Assembly (NCBI GenBank): GCA_964400735.1
Contig: CAYNVQ010000002.1
Span: forward strand, 1-64,000
Reading direction: 5' to 3'
Length of the DNA: 64,000 bases
DNA from: CAYNVQ01 sp964400735
Lineage (GTDB): Bacteria > Acidobacteriota > Aminicenantia > Aminicenantales > Aminicenantaceae
Made by a program: the position numbers and the translations under genes. Numbering within the stretch: position 1 is the stretch's first letter; every line of letters starts with the position of its first letter. A model generated the notes under the pieces. That model did no database searches, had not been told where the DNA came from, and saw nothing but the letters and a program-made list of their open reading frames with translations. Below, piece by piece: positions 59,621 to 64,000 of this stretch.

Positions 59621-61135
59621 AAACAATTTTTCTCTAATTTTGTCCAGAACGATCTTGTCTTCCCGAGGAATTTTCAGAAATATGACGATAAGAAAATACG
59701 CCGACCCTACTACGGCCATCCCCACAACGAGAGAAAGTAACGGAGGGCTGAACAAAATAAAATTTTTCAGGAACCATGCTATAGATGCAGCACCCAAACC
59801 TGCGGCCAAAGGCTTTAGAAAATCTCTGCGGTAGGGATGCATCCGGAGGAAAAAAAATACTTCCCCAAGCCGCAAGATATTGATCAAACCTATGGGTATG
59901 GCATAACTCACCGCTGCTCCCACAAGGCCGTACTTCGGGATCAGCCATATACCCAATCCGAAGGTCATAGCAAACATCGTCGAGGCATTGATCAAAATTA
60001 TCCGTGTGTATCCTGTCATCATCAGCATGTACCCGGAAGAGCCGACAGCACAGTTGATCATTTGGGCACAGGCCATCAAAACCAGACAAATCGCCCCAGA
60101 ACTGAATCCTTCACCCCATTGATCCAGGATCATTTCCGGAAAAAGGACGAGGACCAGAAAGACAGGGAGAGCAAGCGTAAAAATCCACTTGGCAACCATC
60201 TTGTAGAGCTCCGCTATCTTTTTTGACTCTTCTTTGCCGAACAAATCGGCGATCACTGCCGGAAAAATGGAATTAAAGGAATCCAGGATAAAGGCCATGA
60301 GCATCGCCGTCTTGAAGGAAGCCCCGAAAATTCCAACCTCCTCTGTGGATCGGAAAAATCCCAGCATCAAGGTAGAGGTGTAGGCCAAGGCCAGATTCAG
60401 CGAGCCGACAAAAAACAATGGCCAGGAGAAACGGATGATTTTTCTGGTTTCAAAGCGAGGAGTGACTTTTTCATCCCTGAATGGAGGAAAGACCTTCTTC
60501 ATGAAGGAAAAGGCTAGGACTGTGCCCAATACACTGGCAAGGGCAAACGCAAGGGAGGCTCCGAAGAGCCTCCAGCCCAGCCAGAATCCGACCCACACAA
60601 AAACGATTCTGAAGACCGGTTCAAAAAAAAACCTCACTATGACCTTGTACTGCATTACCTGAAAAGCCTGAGTCGCCAGAATCAAAACGTCGGTCAATCC
60701 GGAAAAGACGCCTCCGACTGCCAGGATACGCACTACCCACACCAGATTCGCATCGTGGAAAAAACGTATGCCAAGGAATGATGAAAATAACATGGCGGCC
60801 CCGAGCAGAAAAAGTCCAGCGCTGGAAACAAACCTCAGCCCCGTGAGGATCGTCCCTTTAATCCGTTCAGGGTCTCTTTTAGCCCGAAAGATCGAAACAT
60901 ACCTCAACACTCCGTGGGGCAATCCCAGCCCAGAAATCCGCTCGAGAACGCTGAACACGGTCACTCCCAGAAAAAAAGTTCCGAAAAGCTGGGGTCCCAG
61001 ATGACGAGCAACCATCAATTGGAACAAATATTTCAGCATAAGCCCGCAGATCGTCCCGATGAATACCAAACCAGCCCCTCGCGCCAGTGTCGTTATCTCC
61101 TGGGAATAGGCTAAATCCTGATCGTGCAGATTCAT
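59609..61135 (-). CDS. Wzx-like polysaccharide flippase
   Basis: The 508-residue membrane protein has about 12-14 helices with the MATE/Wzx pattern: ARGAGLVFIGTICGLMLKYLFQLMVARHLGPQLFGTFFLG at the N-terminus, LALAYTSTLMLGFFRSTEEVGIFGASFKTAML in the middle and SLVVGMAVVGSAYFLIVIFLK at the end. It would flip lipid-linked glycan units across the inner membrane. It is the only minus-strand gene of the cluster and converges on the GT2 gene. A partner polymerase is not visible in the window. Confidence 0.9.
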   Translation of the reverse strand: MNLHDQDLAYSQEITTLARGAGLVFIGTICGLMLKYLFQLMVARHLGPQLFGTFFLGVTVFSVLERISGLGLPHGVLRYVSIFRAKRDPERIKGTILTGLRFVSSAGLFLLGAAMLFSSFLGIRFFHDANLVWVVRILAVGGVFSGLTDVLILATQAFQVMQYKVIVRFFFEPVFRIVFVWVGFWLGWRLFGASLAFALASVLGTVLAFSFMKKVFPPFRDEKVTPRFETRKIIRFSWPLFFVGSLNLALAYTSTLMLGFFRSTEEVGIFGASFKTAMLMAFILDSFNSIFPAVIADLFGKEESKKIAELYKMVAKWIFTLALPVFLVLVLFPEMILDQWGEGFSSGAICLVLMACAQMINCAVGSSGYMLMMTGYTRIILINASTMFAMTFGLGIWLIPKYGLVGAAVSYAIPIGLINILRLGEVFFFLRMHPYRRDFLKPLAAGLGAASIAWFLKNFILFSPPLLSLVVGMAVVGSAYFLIVIFLKIPREDKIVLDKIREKLFSKS

Positions 61136-61275
61136 TTTATTAAGATATCTTCCCGGTGATCGTGTTTAAAAAATGTATACCAAGAGGAAGACCAAAGTCA
61201 ATGTGCTGATAACCGTCTCGAATCATTTCTGTCGCTCTTTAAATTCTCTGCGGAAGAGCAGATAGGCCTGCCGAG

Positions 61276-61530
61276 GTGTACATTGTTCTATTTTTAACGC
61301 TTGTATCAGAAATCACTCTTGCCGCTTGTTTTCAAGAAACGTTTTTGATATATTCCGATTGCTCTTACCATGGGAATTCAGCAGAAAATTTCTATCAAAA
61401 GGAGGATAGCTTTCGCGGAGAAGACTTCATCCGCTTGAAAACAAACCTGCTCAACTTCCTGGAAAAAACCCTGTTCGGCAAAATGGACGAGCAGTTTGGC
61501 GAGGAAATCAAGGCAGGGAGCACCTATTGA
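61276..61530 (+). pseudogene. Unidentified 84-codon open stretch
   Basis: The second half (about 61400-61527, RGEDFIRLKTNLLNFLEKTLFGKMDEQFGEEIKAG) reads as well-formed helical protein, but the first half does not and the only start is GTG 61276 without a good ribosome-binding site. It may be the tail of a lost gene. I considered a MeaB/ArgK-type GTPase end and could not support it. Confidence 0.3.
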
Positions 61531-61609
61531 GTGCATGATGAATACATATACAAGAAAACTCTTGACTACACAAAGTGGACGAAAGATCCATAAACCAAGG
61601 AGGAACCGT

Positions 61610-63643
61610 ATGCACCATGATAAAAAAAGAACGATGGTAAAGATCGGTTTCGTGGCTACTGCGGTCTTTTTTCTATCGGCCCCGACCGCCATTTTGTCCG
61701 GACAACAGGACCTGCTCCAAAACCTCGGCCGGCAACAAGATTACACCAGCAAGCGTATTTCTTCATTCGACCGGACGGGCGGCAACAATGACCGGCTAAG
61801 CATCCCACCCGGAGAGACGGCGGTCCTGGCCGAAATTCAAGGCCCGGCCGCTATCCACCACATCTGGGTGACCATTTCGGCAGAGGCATTTTACGGAAGG
61901 AAAATCGTCTTGAGGATGTACTGGGACGGAGAGCGATCTCCATCCGTCGAGGTCCCGATTGGAGACTTCTTCGGAATGGGTCACGGCCTCAACCGGAACC
62001 TCAGTTCTCTCCCGATCAGTTGTTCCTCCGAAGGAAGGGCCAGAAACTGCTACTGGTTTATGCCCTTCATGCGGTCCGCCCGGATAACAGCCACCAACGA
62101 GGGCTCACATCCTGTAGGAGCCTTCTACTACTACATCGATTACCGGGAGCTTTCCGAACTCTCAGAAGACATTCCATACTTCCATGCCCAGTACCGACAG
62201 GAAATGCCCTGCCTTGCCGGAAAAAATTACCTTATCCTCGACGCCTCGGGCCGCGGGCACTTCGTGGGATGCAACCTCAGCATCCTGCAGCGCGCCATGG
62301 GCTGGTGGGGAGAGGGCGACGACATGATCTACGTGGACGGCGAGGAGTTTCCCTCGCTTCACGGGACAGGATCAGAAGACTATTTCTCCGATGCCTGGGG
62401 CATGAGGGAGGACGAAAACCTTTTCTACGGATGCCCCCTCCAGGAGCCGGATTTCCAGGTAGGCTCAAAAGCGACGGTCTATCGTTTCCACATTCCCGAT
62501 CCGATCCCCTTCAAAAAATCCATCCGGATGACCATCGAGCACGGGCATGACAACGACCGCTCGGACTTCTATTCGTCGGTGGCTTACTGGTACCAGAGCG
62601 AACCCCACAGATCTTTTCCTGCTTTGCCTTCGGCGGCAGAAAGGCTTCCCTATGCTCAGGAATCCTCAGGAGATTTCATCTTTCCGGAGTGGGAACGGAT
62701 CGAAGAAACAGGAGTTCTGGGCTATCGGGATATAAATTCCGGGATGGCCTTCCGCGCCCCCGGCCTTTCCCTCTCCTTCTCGTCCTTCTACGACCAAGCA
62801 GGAGATAGATACCCGCTGCTCACCACGGAGAACGCAGGGCTGGAAACAACGGCCGAGCTTTCCTTCCTGGCCGAAACAGGAGAACTTTACGACATTGACC
62901 TTTATTTCATGAAAGGCCCGGATATGGGCCAAGTCAAGGCCACAGAAATCCGCAGCGACAGAGGGGCTACAAAGCTGCAAGCCGGGACCTTCGACGGGTA
63001 TTCCTCCGAGAGAAAGATCGATAAGCTGACCCTCCATAACATCCGGCTGGACGAGGGAACAAACACCCTGGTGCTCCGAGTAACCGGGAAAGCCTCCAAG
63101 GCCCGGGGCTCGGATCTCTCCTTGGTCAGCATGGGACTTTCGCCTTCGGACAGACGATTTATCACCGAGTGGAACCTGATCGGCCCCTTCGATGCTCCGG
63201 ACATGAGCTACCTCCAGACAGCTTATCCTCCGGAGGAGGAAATCGATATGAGCCGGGCCTATGAAGGAAAAGGCGGGAACCGGGTGGGGTGGAAAAAAAT
63301 GAAGGCCGAGCCCTCGGGATTCATGAGGCTCGAGAACCGCATCACACCCAGCGAAAGAGGGATCGTGTACGGACTTGTGTATGTATACTCCTCGGACAAA
63401 AGGAAATCCCTGATGCTCGTGGGCAGCGACGATGGGGTGCGTGTCTGGCTCAACGACACGCAGGTGCACACCAATCCTGCCTACCGGGGAGCCTATCCTG
63501 ACCAGGACCGGATTTCTGTCACCTTGAATGAGGGCTGGAACAAACTGTTGATCAAGGTCCTTCAGGGAGGCGGAGGCTGGGGTTATTATGTGCGCTTCGT
63601 GGACCCCGAAGGCCAAATCCGCTGGAGCACCGAAAGGCGGTGA
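61610..63643 (+). CDS. Secreted DUF2961 protein
   Basis: The 677-residue protein has a Sec signal peptide (VKIGFVATAVFFLSAPTAILSG) followed by the DUF2961 core from ~25 to 350: SSFDRTGGNNDRLSIPPGETAVLAEIQGPAAIHHIWVTI, VPIGDFFGMGHG, and EEFPSLHGTGSEDYFSDAWG. DUF2961 proteins have been linked to glycoside (fructofuranosidase-type) hydrolysis. A second beta-rich domain (~350-505) and a C-terminal PA14/NPCBM-like module (SSDKRKSLMLVGSDDGVRVWLND) follow. ATG 61610 is chosen because AAGGAGG lies 5 bases ahead; longer frames exist. The stop overlaps the next gene start (GTGA). Confidence 0.88.
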   Translation: MHHDKKRTMVKIGFVATAVFFLSAPTAILSGQQDLLQNLGRQQDYTSKRISSFDRTGGNNDRLSIPPGETAVLAEIQGPAAIHHIWVTISAEAFYGRKIVLRMYWDGERSPSVEVPIGDFFGMGHGLNRNLSSLPISCSSEGRARNCYWFMPFMRSARITATNEGSHPVGAFYYYIDYRELSELSEDIPYFHAQYRQEMPCLAGKNYLILDASGRGHFVGCNLSILQRAMGWWGEGDDMIYVDGEEFPSLHGTGSEDYFSDAWGMREDENLFYGCPLQEPDFQVGSKATVYRFHIPDPIPFKKSIRMTIEHGHDNDRSDFYSSVAYWYQSEPHRSFPALPSAAERLPYAQESSGDFIFPEWERIEETGVLGYRDINSGMAFRAPGLSLSFSSFYDQAGDRYPLLTTENAGLETTAELSFLAETGELYDIDLYFMKGPDMGQVKATEIRSDRGATKLQAGTFDGYSSERKIDKLTLHNIRLDEGTNTLVLRVTGKASKARGSDLSLVSMGLSPSDRRFITEWNLIGPFDAPDMSYLQTAYPPEEEIDMSRAYEGKGGNRVGWKKMKAEPSGFMRLENRITPSERGIVYGLVYVYSSDKRKSLMLVGSDDGVRVWLNDTQVHTNPAYRGAYPDQDRISVTLNEGWNKLLIKVLQGGGGWGYYVRFVDPEGQIRWSTERR

Positions 63644-64000
63644 CAACCTGGAGATCATTCCTTAAAGCCGACCCGACGGATTGGCTTCTGGAAGATGAGA
63701 ATCCCTCGGTAAAATATTTGACTTTGAGGGAAATCCTGGAAAAACCCGAATCTGCCTCCGAGGTTAAATCGGCCAGAAGGAACATTATGGAAACCGGGGT
63801 TATCCCCAAAATACTGGTCAAACAGACGTCCGGGGGTTACTGGGAAAAAGAAGAAGACTTTTACATCCGGACCAAATACAAGGGCACTGTCTGGCAGCTC
63901 ATCATCCTGGCCGAGCTTTGGGCTGACCGGAACGATCCACGGATTAAAAAAACCTGCGAGTTTATCCTGACCTGGTCCCAAGACCGGGAAAGCGGCGGAT
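63640..64000 (+). CDS. Partial gene, helical-repeat protein (often mislabelled NifH), cut by window edge
   Basis: The GTG at 63640 overlaps the DUF2961 stop by 4 bases, and the frame stays open to the end of the window (120 codons). It reads DPTDWLLEDENPSVKYLTLREILEKP, then GGYWEKEEDFYIRTKYKGTVWQLIILAELWAD. This WLL-(E/D)-x-N-P-x-(V/I)-(R/K)-Y-x-T-L-x-x-(L/I) opening is typical of prenyltransferase-like alpha/alpha-toroid proteins that databases often carry under the name nitrogen fixation protein NifH, although they lack any P-loop. The rest lies outside the window. Confidence 0.65.
   Translation, partial: MTTWRSFLKADPTDWLLEDENPSVKYLTLREILEKPESASEVKSARRNIMETGVIPKILVKQTSGGYWEKEEDFYIRTKYKGTVWQLIILAELWADRNDPRIKKTCEFILTWSQDRESGG

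Noticed and set aside
61276..61530. Tail of a MeaB/ArgK-type GTPase
   Set aside because: Only a loose helical resemblance; no diagnostic motif.
1..64000. tRNA or rRNA genes
   Set aside because: No cloverleaf or rRNA-like conserved stretch was recognised in the gaps; a covariance-model search would be needed to exclude one fully.

Overview
The window is a bacterial chromosome segment of moderate GC, most likely from an uncultured anaerobe of the Candidatus Aminicenantes / Acidobacteriota type. This is an inference from gene content: a V-type ATPase, a sulfatase-TPR fusion, a PadR plus FtsX/MacB-type permease pair, a DUF2961 protein, secreted beta-helix proteins and many Fe-S/radical-SAM proteins. 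No rRNA or tRNA gene was seen, so taxonomy stays open. TolC-, TonB-receptor- and LpxD-like sequences point to an outer membrane.

Region 1 (1-12.8 kb) is a decaying accessory region. Intact genes are a DUF4214-methyltransferase, a secreted beta-helix protein with six 120-bp repeats, an M28-type peptidase, a membrane-anchored sulfatase-TPR protein and a retropepsin-like protease. Between them lie gene tails and heads without their other halves (LpxD, an MttB-like methyltransferase, a TonB receptor, a TPR protein, a beta-helix paralogue), two broken IS91-like transposase heads and three copies of a dispersed repeat that looks like the other end of the same element.

Region 2 (12.8-24.6 kb) is core metabolism. 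A V/A-ATPase operon on the minus strand (H-I-K-E-C-F-A-B-D) is preceded by an unknown gene; its proteolipid has the Na+-binding residue set. A queC-queD-queE operon follows on the plus strand, behind a leader that can fold over its own start region, and queE ends tail to tail with an EamA transporter.

Region 3 (24.6-35.3 kb) holds a PadR regulator with an FtsX-type permease, a TetR-TolC-HlyD-ATPase-ATPase-permease-permease operon (a CecR/YbhGFSR-like exporter with the double ATPase split in two), and queF.

Region 4 (35.4-47.8 kb) is the most interesting part. A Fur-family gene with a near-consensus promoter and a perfect 7-1-7 Fur box opens a co-directional run: DUF5320, a fused double NifX-like protein with a His-rich linker, an Mrp/Nbp35 ATPase, a CGGC protein, a 60-residue Cys4 protein, two ferredoxin-MinD ATPases, and a DUF4405 membrane protein carrying three copies of an unnamed ~60-residue cytosolic module. 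An aminotransferase, a NifU-like scaffold, a DUF6485 protein, a radical SAM enzyme and a DUF6125 protein follow. I read this as a metal or Fe-S cofactor handling system not fully described. IlvE, a GIY-YIG protein and TrmO end the region.

Region 5 (47.8-64 kb) has a MITE-like palindrome, a long HrpA-type helicase, a ClC transporter overlapping an HTH-EIIA protein, a surface-glycan cluster (sulfotransferase, Alg14-like, Alg13-like, radical SAM/SPASM, GT2, flippase), a secreted DUF2961 protein and the start of one more gene cut by the window edge.
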